In this document: in pieces, positions 23,725-33,320 of the stretch
Numbering within the stretch: position 1 is the stretch's first letter
Layout: each line of letters opens with the position of its first letter
Origin: Pseudomonadota bacterium
Lineage (GTDB): Bacteria; Pseudomonadota; Gammaproteobacteria; Steroidobacterales; Steroidobacteraceae
Assembly: GCA_021843755.1 (NCBI GenBank)
Contig: JAKBWB010000059.1
Span: 1 to 45,132 of the forward strand
Length of the DNA stretch: 45,132 nucleotides
Reading direction: 5' to 3'
The notes under the pieces: model-generated
The model's database searches: none
Seen by the model: only the letters and a program-made list of their open reading frames with translations
Told to the model about the DNA's origin: nothing
Made by a program: the position numbers and the translations under genes

Positions 23725-23875
23725 GCGGAAATCGCCGAGGCGATTTCCGCAAGACCCTACACGATTGCCGCGCACTTGGGGCGGCCCTGCGTGCGCTGCG
23801 CCGTGCAAACCCTCAAAGGCGATTTCCGCAAGACCCTACACGATTGCCGCGCACTTGGGGCGGCCCTGCGTGCGC
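23725..23875. repeat. Perfect 59-bp direct repeat with an 11-bp inverted repeat
   Basis: Positions 23738-23796 and 23817-23875 are identical over 59 bases, 79 bases apart start to start. The unit opens AGGCGATTTCCGC and ends CCTGCGTGCGC. Just before the first copy, GCGGAAATCGC (23725-23735) and GCGATTTCCGC (23740-23750) form a hairpin with a 4-base loop that overlaps the repeat start. It lies between lon and tRNA-Val. Possible roles are duplication scar, recombination site or structured RNA. Confidence 0.85.
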
Positions 23876-23883
23876 CGCAGGTC

Positions 23884-23911
23884 GAAAAGACAATGGCGCG
23901 TCGCGCGCCAT
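23884..23911 (-). terminator. Rho-independent terminator of lon
   Basis: Immediately after the lon stop on the minus strand, an 8-bp stem (ATGGCGCG with CGCGCCAT, 23911-23904 and 23900-23893) with a 3-base loop is followed by TGTCTTTT. Classic shape and position. Confidence 0.7.
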
Positions 23912-23914
23912 CGG

Positions 23915-26371
23915 TCAATGCGCCGGAACGACCTGCTTGCGGCCACCGTTGCGCCGGCCCCGCCGCTCCTCCTGAACGACCGTCTCGGCCGCCACAGTCG
24001 CAGGCGCATCACGAGTCAGCGGCACCGGCTGCTGGGTCAGCGCCAACGCGAGCACCTCATCGATCCACTTGATCGGCTTGAGCTCGAGATTGCCCTTGAT
24101 GTTGTCCGGGATTTCGACCAGATCCTTGCGATTCTCGTCCGGAATCAACACGGTCTTGATGCCGCCGCGATGCGCCGCCAGGAGCTTCTCCTTCAGTCCG
24201 CCAATCGGCAGAACCTCTCCGCGCAGGGTGATCTCGCCGGTCATCGCGACGTCCGAACGGACCGGAATGCGCGTCAGGGCCGACACCAGCGCGGTGCACA
24301 TGCCGATACCGGCGCTCGGACCGTCCTTCGGCGTTGCGCCCTCGGGGATGTGCAGGTGCACGTCGAGCTTCTGGTAGAACTCGCTCTCCAGGCCCAGTAC
24401 CTCGGCACGGCTGCGCACCACGGTCATGGCCGCCTGAATGGACTCCTGCATCACCTCGCCCAGCTGTCCGGTGTGCTGCAGCTTGCCTTTGCCGGGCACC
24501 ACCGCCGCCTCGATCGTGAGCAGCTCCCCACCGACTTCCGTCCAGGCGAGCCCGGTGACCTGACCGACGCGATTCTGATCCTCCGCCTTGCCGTAGCGGA
24601 AGCGGCGCACACCGAGGAACTTGTCGAGGCTGCGCGGCGTGACGCCGACGTGCTTCTCGTCCTTCTTGTGCAGCAGCAGCTGCTTGACCGCCTTGCGGCA
24701 GATCTTGGCGATCTCGCGCTCCAGGTTGCGCACGCCGGCCTCGCGCGTGTAGTAGCGCACGATATCGAGCAGCGCGGCGTCCGAGACCTTCAGCTCGTCT
24801 TCCTTCAGCCCGTTGCCCTTGACCTGCTTCGGCAGCAGATAGCGCCGGGCGATGTTCATCTTCTCGTCCTCGGTGTACCCGGGCAGACGGATCACTTCCA
24901 TGCGATCGAGCAGCGGCGGCGGAATGTTCAGGCTGTTCGCCGTGCACACGAACATGACCTCGGACAGATCGAGATCGACCTCGAGGTAGTGATCGTTGAA
25001 CGTCGAGTTCTGCTCCGGATCGAGCACCTCCAGCAGTGCCGAGGAGGGATCGCCGCGGAAGTCCATCGACATCTTGTCGACTTCGTCGAGCAGGTACAGC
25101 GGGTTGTGCACCCCGGCCTTGGCCATGTTCTGCACGATCTTGCCGGGCAGCGACCCGATGTAAGTGCGGCGGTGGCCACGGATCTCGGCCTCGTCACGCA
25201 CGCCGCCGAGCGACATGCGCACGAACTTGCGGTTCGTGGCCCGGGCGATGCTCTGTCCGAGCGAGGTCTTGCCCACGCCGGGCGGTCCGACCAGGCACAG
25301 GATCGGCCCCTTGAGCTTCTCGACCCGCTGTTGCACCGCCAGGTACTCGACGATGCGCTCTTTGACCTTCCCGAGCCCGTAATGGTCCTCGTCGAGCACC
25401 TGCTCGGCACGGGCGATGTCCTTGAGGATCTTGGTCCGCTTCTTCCACGGCACCTTGACCAACCAATCAATGTAGTTGCGCACCACCGTCGCTTCGGCGG
25501 ACATCGGCGACATCATCTTGAGCTTGTTCAGCTCGCTGGCGGCCTTCTCGCGCGCCTCCTTGGGCATGCCGGCCCGGGCGATGCGTCCCTCGAGGTCGGC
25601 AAGCTCGTTGCCGCCCTCGTCCATCTCACCCAGCTCCTTCTGGATGGCCTTCATCTGCTCATTGAGGTAGTACTCGCGCTGACTCTTCTCCATCTGCGCC
25701 TTGACGCGACCGCGGATGCGCTTCTCGATCTGCAGGACATCGAGCTCGCCTTCGATGGCGACCAGGATGTGCTCCAGGCGCTTCTTGACGTCCAGGATCT
25801 CGAGAACCTTCTGCTTCTCGGCGAGCCGGACCGACATGTGCGCCGCGACGGTATCGGCGAGGCGGCCCGGCTGTTCGATGCCGGCGAGCGCCGTCAGCAC
25901 CTCCGGCGGCACCTTTTTGTTCAGCTTGACGTACTGCTCGAACTGGGAGATGACCGAGCGCGTCATGACGTCCATCTCGCGCTCGTCGTAGGACTCGACG
26001 TCCGGCAGCAGCTCGATCTCGGCCGAATAATACGGGCCGGCGGCCAGCCGGTCGATGCGCGCGCGGTCGATGCCCTCGACGAGCACCTTCACCGTGCCGT
26101 CGGGAAGCTTCAACAGCTGCAGGATCGTCGCCACCGTGCCGATGCGGTACAGGTCGTCCGCCTTCGGATCGTCGACGTCGGCCTGCTTCTGGGCCACCAG
26201 CATGATGCGCCGGTCGGCGCGCATCGCGACATCGAGCGCCTCAATGGATTTCTCCCTCCCGACGAACAGCGGGATGACCATGTGCGGATAGACGACGACG
26301 TCCCGCAGCGGCAGTACGGGTACGCCCCGCGGCGCAGCCGCGGGCTGTGTAGAGGAGTGAGATTCAGACAC
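23915..26371 (-). CDS. lon: ATP-dependent protease Lon
   Basis: 818 residues, normal for bacterial LonA. The N-terminal substrate domain opens [20 protein letters not shown]. The AAA+ module has Walker [14 protein letters not shown] and Walker [11 protein letters not shown]. The C-terminal protease domain has the catalytic Ser in [10 protein letters not shown] and Lys in [14 protein letters not shown]. It degrades misfolded and regulatory proteins in the cytoplasm, using ATP. It starts with GTG and a GAGG element five bases upstream, 53 bases after the clpX stop, so it is likely read with clpX or from a promoter inside that gene. A terminator follows. hupB, often next to lon in this class, is missing. 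Confidence 0.99.
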   Translation of the reverse strand: MSESHSSTQPAAAPRGVPVLPLRDVVVYPHMVIPLFVGREKSIEALDVAMRADRRIMLVAQKQADVDDPKADDLYRIGTVATILQLLKLPDGTVKVLVEGIDRARIDRLAAGPYYSAEIELLPDVESYDEREMDVMTRSVISQFEQYVKLNKKVPPEVLTALAGIEQPGRLADTVAAHMSVRLAEKQKVLEILDVKKRLEHILVAIEGELDVLQIEKRIRGRVKAQMEKSQREYYLNEQMKAIQKELGEMDEGGNELADLEGRIARAGMPKEAREKAASELNKLKMMSPMSAEATVVRNYIDWLVKVPWKKRTKILKDIARAEQVLDEDHYGLGKVKERIVEYLAVQQRVEKLKGPILCLVGPPGVGKTSLGQSIARATNRKFVRMSLGGVRDEAEIRGHRRTYIGSLPGKIVQNMAKAGVHNPLYLLDEVDKMSMDFRGDPSSALLEVLDPEQNSTFNDHYLEVDLDLSEVMFVCTANSLNIPPPLLDRMEVIRLPGYTEDEKMNIARRYLLPKQVKGNGLKEDELKVSDAALLDIVRYYTREAGVRNLEREIAKICRKAVKQLLLHKKDEKHVGVTPRSLDKFLGVRRFRYGKAEDQNRVGQVTGLAWTEVGGELLTIEAAVVPGKGKLQHTGQLGEVMQESIQAAMTVVRSRAEVLGLESEFYQKLDVHLHIPEGATPKDGPSAGIGMCTALVSALTRIPVRSDVAMTGEITLRGEVLPIGGLKEKLLAAHRGGIKTVLIPDENRKDLVEIPDNIKGNLELKPIKWIDEVLALALTQQPVPLTRDAPATVAAETVVQEERRGRRNGGRKQVVPAH

Positions 26372-26424
26372 GCTAGCCTCGATTGATTTGGCGGACGGAC
26401 GCCGCCCGGTGCGCGATCGTCCGA

Positions 26425-27738
<1,314 letters not shown>

Positions 27739-27833
27739 TTACAAAGCCCTCAGGAGGCATGATTTGCAATCGTCGTCCGTGCACGTCGCGAACAGCGTCC
27801 GAATACCCACGCTTCTCTGGAAAACACAGCTTT

Positions 27834-27863
27834 CTTATAGCATGCGGTCCGGCTGCGAAGCAA
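27834..27863 (-). promoter_or_regulatory. Candidate clpX promoter
   Basis: On the minus strand TTGCTT (27863-27858) and TATAAG (27839-27834) are 18 bases apart, in the gap between clpP and clpX. It gives a leader of about 90 bases. I do not see a heat-shock sigma-32 consensus here. Confidence 0.45.
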
Positions 27864-27995
27864 AGCGCCCACGCACGGCCAAGTCGTTGTCTCGGCGGGA
27901 ATTGTTTGACGCAATTCACTTCTTGGCAAACGGGGCCCCGCCGCGGCGCCGTTCGGCCTGCCGCGGTCGGATCCGAAATCCGCATTCGGGGCGCG

Positions 27996-28625
27996 CTAGG
28001 CCGGCTTTTCGACCCTCGAGGCCATATCACCCCGCTTCTCCAGCACCTGATCGATCAGCCCGTAATGGGCCGCCTCTTTCCAGTCCATGAACCGGTCGCG
28101 ATCGGTGTCCTGCTTGATCTGCTCGACACTCTGCCCGGTGTGCCGGGCGAGGATGTGATTCAGTCGGTCGCGGGTCTCGAGCATTTCCTTGGCATGGATC
28201 TCCATGTCCGCCGCCTGACCCTGAAAGCCGCCGAGCGGCTGATGAATCATCATGCGCGCATGGGGCAGACAATAGCGCTTTCCGGCCGCACCGCCGGCGA
28301 GCAGCACCGCGCCCATGCTTGCCGCCTGGCCGATGCAGATGGTGCTCACGTCGGGCTTGACGAACTGCATGGTGTCGTAGATCGCCAACCCCGAGCTCAC
28401 CATCCCGCCCGGGGAGTTGATATAGAGGCTGATGTCCTTCTCGGGGTTCTCCGACTCGAGGAACAGCATCTGCGCCACGACGATGTTGGCGACATAATCA
28501 TCGATCGGGCCGACGACGAATATCAGCCGCTCTTTCAGCAGCCGCGAGTAGATGTCGTACGAGCGCTCGCCGCGGGCGGTCTGCTCGACGACGATCGGTA
28601 CCAGGTTCAATCCGCGTTCATTCAT
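27996..28625 (-). CDS. clpP: ClpP, proteolytic subunit
   Basis: 209 residues. The catalytic triad is Ser103 in GQAASMGA, His128 in MMIHQPLGG and Asp177 in [10 protein letters not shown]. The handle region and INSPGG oxyanion segment are conserved. It forms the double-ring serine peptidase chamber used with ClpX, cleaving unfolded chains into short peptides. The N-terminus ([20 protein letters not shown]) is a short propeptide-like leader of normal type. GGAGA lies nine bases before the ATG. It sits between tig and clpX in the standard order. Confidence 0.99.
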   Translation of the reverse strand: MNERGLNLVPIVVEQTARGERSYDIYSRLLKERLIFVVGPIDDYVANIVVAQMLFLESENPEKDISLYINSPGGMVSSGLAIYDTMQFVKPDVSTICIGQAASMGAVLLAGGAAGKRYCLPHARMMIHQPLGGFQGQAADMEIHAKEMLETRDRLNHILARHTGQSVEQIKQDTDRDRFMDWKEAAHYGLIDQVLEKRGDMASRVEKPA

Positions 28626-28752
28626 CTGTTCGGGTCTCCGTGCTTGCCGCCATTACGCTACGAGAGCCCGGTTCCGCGCAAGGGGGGAATCGTGGGAGTC
28701 GCCCTGGCGTTGAATTCGTGCGGCCGATGCCCGGCGCGGGGGCGCCCGCCGC

Positions 28753-30054
28753 TCAGCTCGCCTGCCCAAAGCCCGTCAGCTCCTGGAACGTCATGGGCTG
28801 GTCCCGAACGGCCGCGCGCGCGACGAACCAGTCGATCACCTGCTCCTCCAGCGCCGCGGACTCGATCTGGCGCATCGCCTCGGCGCTGCGCCGATAGGCG
28901 GCGCGAGCCTCCTCCGGGTTGGGGTAGTTCGATGCGAGCTCCTCGAGGCGCTCCTCGACGCGCTGCCGGTCCGGCTGCAGCCCCTCGCTGCGGATGATCT
29001 GGCCCAGAATCAAGCCCAGTGCCGCGCGCCGGCGCGCGGGGTCCTCGAACGGCTCCCGGGGCGGCAGCTGCGAGGCCTCGCGCACGCCCATGTTGCGGGC
29101 CGCATCGAGCTGCATCTGCTGCACCTGCTCGTCGATCAGCGTCCGGGGCACCTCGAGGGGATTCTGCGCATACAACGCATCGAGAACCTGCACGCGCAGG
29201 CGGCCGCGGACCAGATCGGCCAGCTCGCGCTCCATGCTCGCGCGCACCTCGGCTCGCAGCGTCTCGACGCTGCCGTCCTCGATGCCGAACGAGCGGCAGA
29301 AGGCCGCATCGACCGGCGGCAGCGATTGCGCCTCCACCTGCTTGACCGAAACCGAGAGCTCGGCGCTCTTGCCGGCGAGCGTGGCATTGGACATATCCGC
29401 CGGGAAGGTCACGTTGACCTGGCGCGTCTCACCTGCGCGGGCGCCCATGAGGGCGGATTCCAACTCCGGGCGGTTTTGCTTGTTGCCGAGGACGAGCGTT
29501 ACGTCTGCAGCATCGCCCCCCTCGAAAGACTTGCCGTCCATCAGGCCCGTGTAGTCGACCGTCACCCGATCGGTCAGCTCGGCCGGCCGGTCCACGGGGG
29601 AGAATTGCGCGCGCTGCCGGCGCATGCTCTCGACCATGGCGTCGATGTCCGCCTCGGTCACCACGGCGCTCGGACGCGAGATCTCGGTGCCCTCGGGGGG
29701 GTTCACCCGGACTTCCGGCATGATCTCGAACACCGCCGCGAACTTCAGTTCCGCGCCCGGCGCGATCGCGATCGGCTCGATGCGCGGCCCGCCCGCGGGC
29801 GTGAGATTCTGCTCACGCAGCGCCTGGGCCAGGCAGCTGCGGATCAGGTGGTCGACCACCTCCGCATGCACCTGCTCGCCGAATTGCTTGCGCACGACGG
29901 GCAATGGCGCCTTGCCGGGGCGAAAGCCCTTCAGACGCGCCGAGCGGGCCACCCTCTTCAGGCGCTGCTCGAATTCCTGGGTCACCTCGGCGGCGGGGAC
30001 GGCCACTTCGAGACGGCGCTCCAGCGCCCCGCGGGCGGACAACGAAACCTGCAT
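28753..30054 (-). CDS. tig: Trigger factor, ribosome-associated chaperone
   Basis: 433 residues. The start MQVSLSARG matches the usual N-terminus; the frame is open six codons further but GAGG lies seven bases before the ATG at 30054. The ribosome-docking signature GFRPGKAPLPVVRKQFG is at about residues 43-60. The middle PPIase (FKBP-like) domain reads DRVTVDYTGLMDGKSFEGG. The C-terminal arms are helical and end in PMTFQELTGFGQAS. It binds L23 at the tunnel exit and shields nascent chains. It is the first gene of tig-clpP-clpX-lon, with tRNA-Leu just upstream, an order shared with Pseudomonas and Xanthomonas relatives. Confidence 0.98.
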   Translation of the reverse strand: MQVSLSARGALERRLEVAVPAAEVTQEFEQRLKRVARSARLKGFRPGKAPLPVVRKQFGEQVHAEVVDHLIRSCLAQALREQNLTPAGGPRIEPIAIAPGAELKFAAVFEIMPEVRVNPPEGTEISRPSAVVTEADIDAMVESMRRQRAQFSPVDRPAELTDRVTVDYTGLMDGKSFEGGDAADVTLVLGNKQNRPELESALMGARAGETRQVNVTFPADMSNATLAGKSAELSVSVKQVEAQSLPPVDAAFCRSFGIEDGSVETLRAEVRASMERELADLVRGRLRVQVLDALYAQNPLEVPRTLIDEQVQQMQLDAARNMGVREASQLPPREPFEDPARRRAALGLILGQIIRSEGLQPDRQRVEERLEELASNYPNPEEARAAYRRSAEAMRQIESAALEEQVIDWFVARAAVRDQPMTFQELTGFGQAS

Positions 30055-30249
30055 TCCTGAACCTCGAGCCAATGGGACGCGCAGTCGCGTTGTACCGGGT
30101 TGCGCCCGGCGCGCACGGCCCCGTCAGGAGCTGCACGCAACCGGCGAACCGACGAGCCCGACAGCGGGCGACAACCGCGCAAGACTGCGCATTTTGCCAT
30201 AGCCGCGCGTACTTGGCATCCGCGCCGCCGGATGGGCGGCGCATCAGAC

Positions 30250-30334
30250 TGGTGCGAAAGGAGAGACTCGAACTCTCACGGGTTGCCCCACTGGATCCTA
30301 AGTCCAGCGCGTCTACCAGTTCCGCCACTTTCGC
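30250..30334 (-). tRNA. tRNA-Leu (anticodon TAG)
   Basis: An 85-base class II tRNA with encoded CCA and a long variable arm. Acceptor GCGAAAG pairs with CTTTCGC, discriminator A. The anticodon stem CTGGA/TCCAG encloses CTTAGGA-type loop sequence with anticodon TAG. The T arm has AGTTCGAGTCT. It lies about 200 bases upstream of tig on the same strand. Confidence 0.96.
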
Positions 30335-30438
30335 TCCAGGGCACCGCATGCAGCGTGGCCCCGGGGGACTGGGCGGCGATTATAGCGGCGCGCCCGAGAC
30401 GCTCCACCGGGACCACGAACGGCTGGATGGCATACGTT

Positions 30439-30528
30439 ATCGCGCACTGACATCATAATCGTGCACTCATCATCACAATCGTATGATATGATGGCATATT
30501 CATAAATGTCTGTTTATATTTATACTTC
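30439..30528 (+). promoter_or_regulatory. AT-rich control region with an iterated ATCG-GCACT-CATCA operator
   Basis: Two close copies of ATCGyGCACT followed by CATCA start at 30439 and 30458, and a third partial ATCG copy starts at 30478. The 19-20-base period places them on one face of the helix. The next 40 bases are very AT-rich, with overlapping TATATT (30515-30520) and TATACT (30521-30526) hexamers close to the ATG at 30529. No Shine-Dalgarno element is present. This fits a phage-like autorepressor and a leaderless or very short leader transcript. Confidence 0.5.
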
Positions 30529-30984
30529 ATGACGCTGCAGCGAATCCAAACGCGTCGCGCAAGCGGCTTCCCCGCGCGGCTGAAGCAAGCGCTGGACCCG
30601 GTGGGCGGCATCGCGGCTACCGCAAGTGCGATCGGGCGCTCCGAAGGCGCCGTGCGCAAATGGCTGCGCGGTCAGTCCGAGCCGGGCGTCACGGACCTGC
30701 GCGCGCTGAGCGAGTTCACGCAGACCCGGATCGACTGGCTGGTGGCCGGCCGTGGATCCGCCCCGAATCAACCCGCCGCGCACGATCCGCCCGCCCGCGC
30801 GCCCCTCGACAGCGCACTGCTCGAGCGGGTGTTGGGTGCCATCGAGCAGCGGCTGCGGGAGACGAGCACCACACTGAGCGTCGCCAAACACGCCATGCTG
30901 AGCGCGGCCTGTTATGACCTGGCGCACGAGAGCGGGACGGTCGATCCGAATACGATCGCCCGACTGGTCAGGCTCGCCGGATGA
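30529..30984 (+). CDS. Phage-like Cro/CI-type HTH transcriptional regulator
   Basis: 151 residues. An N-terminal helix-turn-helix covers about residues 14-60: FPARLKQALDPVGGIAATAS, then AIGRSEGAVRKWLRGQSEPG, the form seen in small phage repressors. ALSEFTQTRIDWLVAGRGSA ends the domain. After a Pro/Ala linker a helical C-terminal part (LLERVLGAIEQRLRE, then AKHAMLSAACYDLAHE) may oligomerise. It has no LexA-type peptidase residues, so it would not be cleaved by the SOS pathway. Upstream DNA has an iterated operator and no ribosome-binding site. The last third of the gene is duplicated twice downstream. With tRNA-Leu beside it, it may be a prophage relic or a domesticated regulator. Confidence 0.82.
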   Translation: MTLQRIQTRRASGFPARLKQALDPVGGIAATASAIGRSEGAVRKWLRGQSEPGVTDLRALSEFTQTRIDWLVAGRGSAPNQPAAHDPPARAPLDSALLERVLGAIEQRLRETSTTLSVAKHAMLSAACYDLAHESGTVDPNTIARLVRLAG

Positions 30985-31334
30985 GCTGCCGAGCCGCTCA
31001 CGGGTGGGGAAATTACGTACAGACGGGGCGGCGCAGGCGCGCCATGCTCCGCGCGGCCATGTTATGACATGGCGCACGAAAGCGGGATGGTCGATCCGAA
31101 TACGATCGCCCGACGGGTCAGGCTCGCCGGATGAGCTGCCGAGCCGCTCACGGGGGGAATTACGTATGAGCGGGGCGCGCAGGCGCGCCATGCTGAGCGC
31201 GCCTGTTTTGACCTGGCGCACGAGAGCGGGATGGTCGATCCGAATACGATCGCCCGACGGGTCAGGCTCGCCGGAGGGGCTGCCGAGGCGCTCACGGGCG
31301 GAAATTACGTACAGACGGGACGGCGCATGCGCGT
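30891..31334 (+). repeat. Three tandem copies of a 146-150-bp unit carrying the regulator 3' end
   Basis: The unit begins CGCCATGCT, contains GTCGATCCGAATACGATCGC and GTCAGGCTCGCCGG, and ends in an ATTACGTACAGACGGG-type stretch. Copies start near 30891, 31040 and 31186. Copy 1 includes the last 31 codons and stop of the HTH gene plus about 55 bases after it; copies 2 and 3 lie beyond the stop. They are nearly identical, with scattered substitutions and small indels; copy 3 has AGG instead of the TGA equivalent. The histidine kinase ORF starts 12 bases after copy 3. Positions 30985-31346 hold no other gene. Confidence 0.88.
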
Positions 31335-31346
31335 CACGATTTTTTT

Positions 31347-32102
31347 ATGAATGAATCCGAGCTGCGATTCGTGGACGCCACCCGGCAGCTGCAAGACCGC
31401 CTGATGCACGTCTCGCGGCTCGCGGCGATCGGCGAGATGGCCGCCGGCCTGGCGCATGAGATCAACCAGCCGCTCGCGGCGGTCGCCAATTACGCGCAAG
31501 CCTGCGAGCGGCTGCTCGGGGCACCGCAGCCGGACCTCGAAGAGGTGCGCGACGCGCTGCGTCAGATCACCGCGCAGGCCGTGCGGGCCGGAGACATCAT
31601 CAGCCGGCTGCGCGGCTTGACTCGCGAGCGCGAATCGAGCCGCGAGCTCTGCGACGTCAACGCCCTGATCCGCGAGCTCGCCGACCTGCTCGAGTCCGAC
31701 GCGCGGACACACAACTCGCGCTGCCGCTTCGAGCTCGGGGACGGTTTGGCCCCGCTGCGCCTCGATCGGGCGCAGATCCAGCAGGTGATTCTTGCCCTGG
31801 TGCGCAACGCGCTCGAAGCGCTGCAGGAGCGCCCCGGCGACACCCGCGAAGTGGTGGTCAGCACCGCGCGCGCGCCGGATGGGGACGTCCTGATCGAAGT
31901 GAGCGACAACGGACCGGGCATCTCATCGGAAATCGCGTCGCGGCTGTTCGAGCCGTTCTGCACCACCAAGACGGCCGGCACGGGGCTGGGACTCGCCAGC
32001 AGCCGCACGATCGCGCGCGCACACCGCGGCACACTCGATTACCGGCCGGGGGAGCCCGGCGCCTGCTTCATGCTGCGCCTGCCGGCGGCCGCGCAGCCCT
32101 GA
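31347..32102 (+). CDS. Sensor-domain-less histidine kinase (FixL-like catalytic core)
   Basis: 251 residues holding only the transmitter. The H-box reads AAGLAHEINQPLAAVANYA at about residues 30-50, like FixL and related cytoplasmic kinases. Then come the N-box VILALVRNALEAL, G1 SDNGPGISS, F-box LFEPFCTTK and G2 GTGLGLASS. All catalytic residues look intact, so it should autophosphorylate. There is no PAS or membrane segment; the protein starts 25 residues before the H-box. No response regulator lies near it. The ATG follows a T7 run and has no ribosome-binding site. Its 5' edge touches the tandem triplication, so a longer kinase may have lost its sensor there. Signal and partner are unknown. 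Confidence 0.88.
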   Translation: MNESELRFVDATRQLQDRLMHVSRLAAIGEMAAGLAHEINQPLAAVANYAQACERLLGAPQPDLEEVRDALRQITAQAVRAGDIISRLRGLTRERESSRELCDVNALIRELADLLESDARTHNSRCRFELGDGLAPLRLDRAQIQQVILALVRNALEALQERPGDTREVVVSTARAPDGDVLIEVSDNGPGISSEIASRLFEPFCTTKTAGTGLGLASSRTIARAHRGTLDYRPGEPGACFMLRLPAAAQP

Positions 32103-32126
32103 GCACGGCGACGCCAGGGGCCGCGG

Positions 32127-32342
32127 CTAGGAGCGAACGCTCGCCTGGTAGCCCGGCGGCCCGAGCACGCTCACCAGCTGCTGCGCCGAGAGTCGCGCCG
32201 GGTCGAACCGCACGTGCGCTTCGCCCGCCTCGAAACTCACGTCGGCGGATTCGACGCCCGGCTGGCGCTCGAGCAGCCGCTTGATCGACTGTGCGCACCC
32301 GCCGCAGTGCATGCCCTGAATGCTCAAGATGACCGATTGCAT
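32127..32342 (-). CDS. copZ: CopZ-like copper chaperone (HMA domain)
   Basis: 71 residues, one heavy-metal-associated domain. The metal loop GMHCGGC supplies the two Cys that bind Cu(I); the rest follows the beta-alpha-beta-beta-alpha-beta pattern (SIKRLLERQPGVESADVSFE, then AHVRFDPARLS). It should carry cytoplasmic Cu(I) to the CopA ATPase encoded nearby. The ATG at 32342 has GTGGAGG five bases upstream; a GTG four codons earlier is the alternative. Its promoter (32367-32398) carries a perfect dyad in a 20-base spacer, matched by the copA promoter. It is separated from copA by a plus-strand DsbG-like gene. Confidence 0.92.
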   Translation of the reverse strand: MQSVILSIQGMHCGGCAQSIKRLLERQPGVESADVSFEAGEAHVRFDPARLSAQQLVSVLGPPGYQASVRS

Positions 32343-32366
32343 GGATACCTCCACTCTCCAGAGCCG

Positions 32367-32398
32367 ACCCTACGCCCTGGACCACGGTCCAGGGTCAA
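32367..32398 (-). promoter_or_regulatory. CueR/MerR-type promoter of copZ
   Basis: On the minus strand TTGACC (32398-32393) and TAGGGT (32372-32367) are 20 bases apart, too long for ordinary sigma-70 use but right for MerR-family activators that untwist the DNA. Inside lies a perfect palindrome with 9-base arms, CCCTGGACC-GT-GGTCCAGGG (32375-32394). The copA promoter has the same geometry and a related dyad. No cueR gene is in the window. Confidence 0.75.
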
Positions 32399-32425
32399 CG
32401 GCGCCACGCCGGGACCCGGCCCCTT

Positions 32426-32437
32426 ACAGTACACTGT
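32426..32437. promoter_or_regulatory. Short palindrome upstream of the DsbG-like gene
   Basis: ACAGT-AC-ACTGT is a perfect 12-base palindrome that overlaps two -10-like hexamers (TACAGT and TACACT) on the plus strand, about 65 bases before the TTG start of the lipoprotein gene. It may be its promoter and an operator. Weak evidence. Confidence 0.25.
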
Positions 32438-32501
32438 TGCGCGGCGCAGCCGGCGATCCGCCGCTGCCTGACCCGCCGTCCCCACCGCCGGAGAGCCCGA
32501 G

Positions 32502-33320
32502 TTGAAATCCCCCAAAAACCTGTCCCGAGCGGCAGGTCCCCTGGCTGCGGTCCTCGTTGCGCTGCTCGGGGGATGCGCGCCGGCGCATCCGGCTCAATCC
32601 CCGCGCGCCTCCTCGCTCCCGCCGCCGCCGCCGGCCCTGGCTGCGCTCATACATCTCGGCAAAGTCCGGCTGCTCACCCGCTTCCCGAGCGCGGTGCCGG
32701 GACTGACCGGCTATGTGGTGCGCTTCGAGGGCAACCGCGAGGTGGTCTACGGTTCGCACGGCTATCTGTTCACCGGAGAACTCATCTCGCCCCAGAACAT
32801 CGATCTGAATGGCGTGTATCGCCAGCAATACGCGCCTGTGAACGATGCGGCGGTGATCCGCCGGCTGCAAAAGGCCGGGCACCTGATCGAGGAAGGCCGA
32901 CCGCGCGCACCGCTCCTCTACGCCATCATCGATCCCAACTGCAGCTTCTGCTATCACTTCTACCACATGGCAGAGCCGTTGATTGCCGCCGGTCGGCTGC
33001 AGGTCCGGTGGGTGCTCGTGGGCTTCCTCGAGCGTACCAGCCAGGCACGCGCGACCGCGATCCTCACCGCGGCCAACCCCGCGGCGGCGCTGCGCCTCGA
33101 TGAGAACCGCTTCGACCTGGCTCGCGAGCACGGCGGCATCACCCCGGCGCGCCGGATCCCGCCCGCGATCGCGAAGTTGCTGATGATTCATCTGGACGCC
33201 ATGAGCGACGCGGGTGGCAACGGCACGCCGACCATTCTTTACCGCTCTCCCAGCGGCGGATGGATGACTCAGGTCGGGTTACCGTCACAACGCTGGCTGG
33301 ACGCCTACGCGCGGGGCTGA
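32502..33320 (+). CDS. DsbG-like thiol:disulfide lipoprotein
   Basis: 272 residues. The N-terminus is a lipoprotein signal (AAVLVALLGGC, lipidated Cys about residue 25) followed by a Pro-rich linker. A DsbC/DsbG-type N-terminal dimerisation region (LTGYVVRFEGNREVVYGSHG) comes before the thioredoxin fold, whose active site is DPNCSFCYHFY, a CSFC pair. The cis-Pro loop is GGNGTPTILY. It should isomerise or reduce disulfides in the periplasm, anchored to a membrane. Start is TTG with GGAG eight bases upstream. It lies between copZ and copA and overlaps the end of copA by 16 bases tail to tail. A protective role against copper-induced disulfides is an inference from this position. Confidence 0.87.
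   Translation: MKSPKNLSRAAGPLAAVLVALLGGCAPAHPAQSPRASSLPPPPPALAALIHLGKVRLLTRFPSAVPGLTGYVVRFEGNREVVYGSHGYLFTGELISPQNIDLNGVYRQQYAPVNDAAVIRRLQKAGHLIEEGRPRAPLLYAIIDPNCSFCYHFYHMAEPLIAAGRLQVRWVLVGFLERTSQARATAILTAANPAAALRLDENRFDLAREHGGITPARRIPPAIAKLLMIHLDAMSDAGGNGTPTILYRSPSGGWMTQVGLPSQRWLDAYARG

Noticed and set aside
23576-26386. A 936-codon plus-strand frame opposite lon, running through tRNA-Val and the 59-bp repeats
   Set aside because: It reads through a tRNA gene and the lon terminator and has no family signature. It is a shadow of lon.
30891-31334. CRISPR array
   Set aside because: There are only three copies, each about 150 bases with no unique spacers between short repeats, and no cas genes. 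It is a tandem duplication.
30914-31354. A repeat-encoded protein in a second forward frame through the triplication
   Set aside because: It is open across all copies but is Arg/Ser/Gly-rich with no ribosome-binding site, and it overlaps the HTH gene out of phase. I treat it as a by-product of the repeat length.
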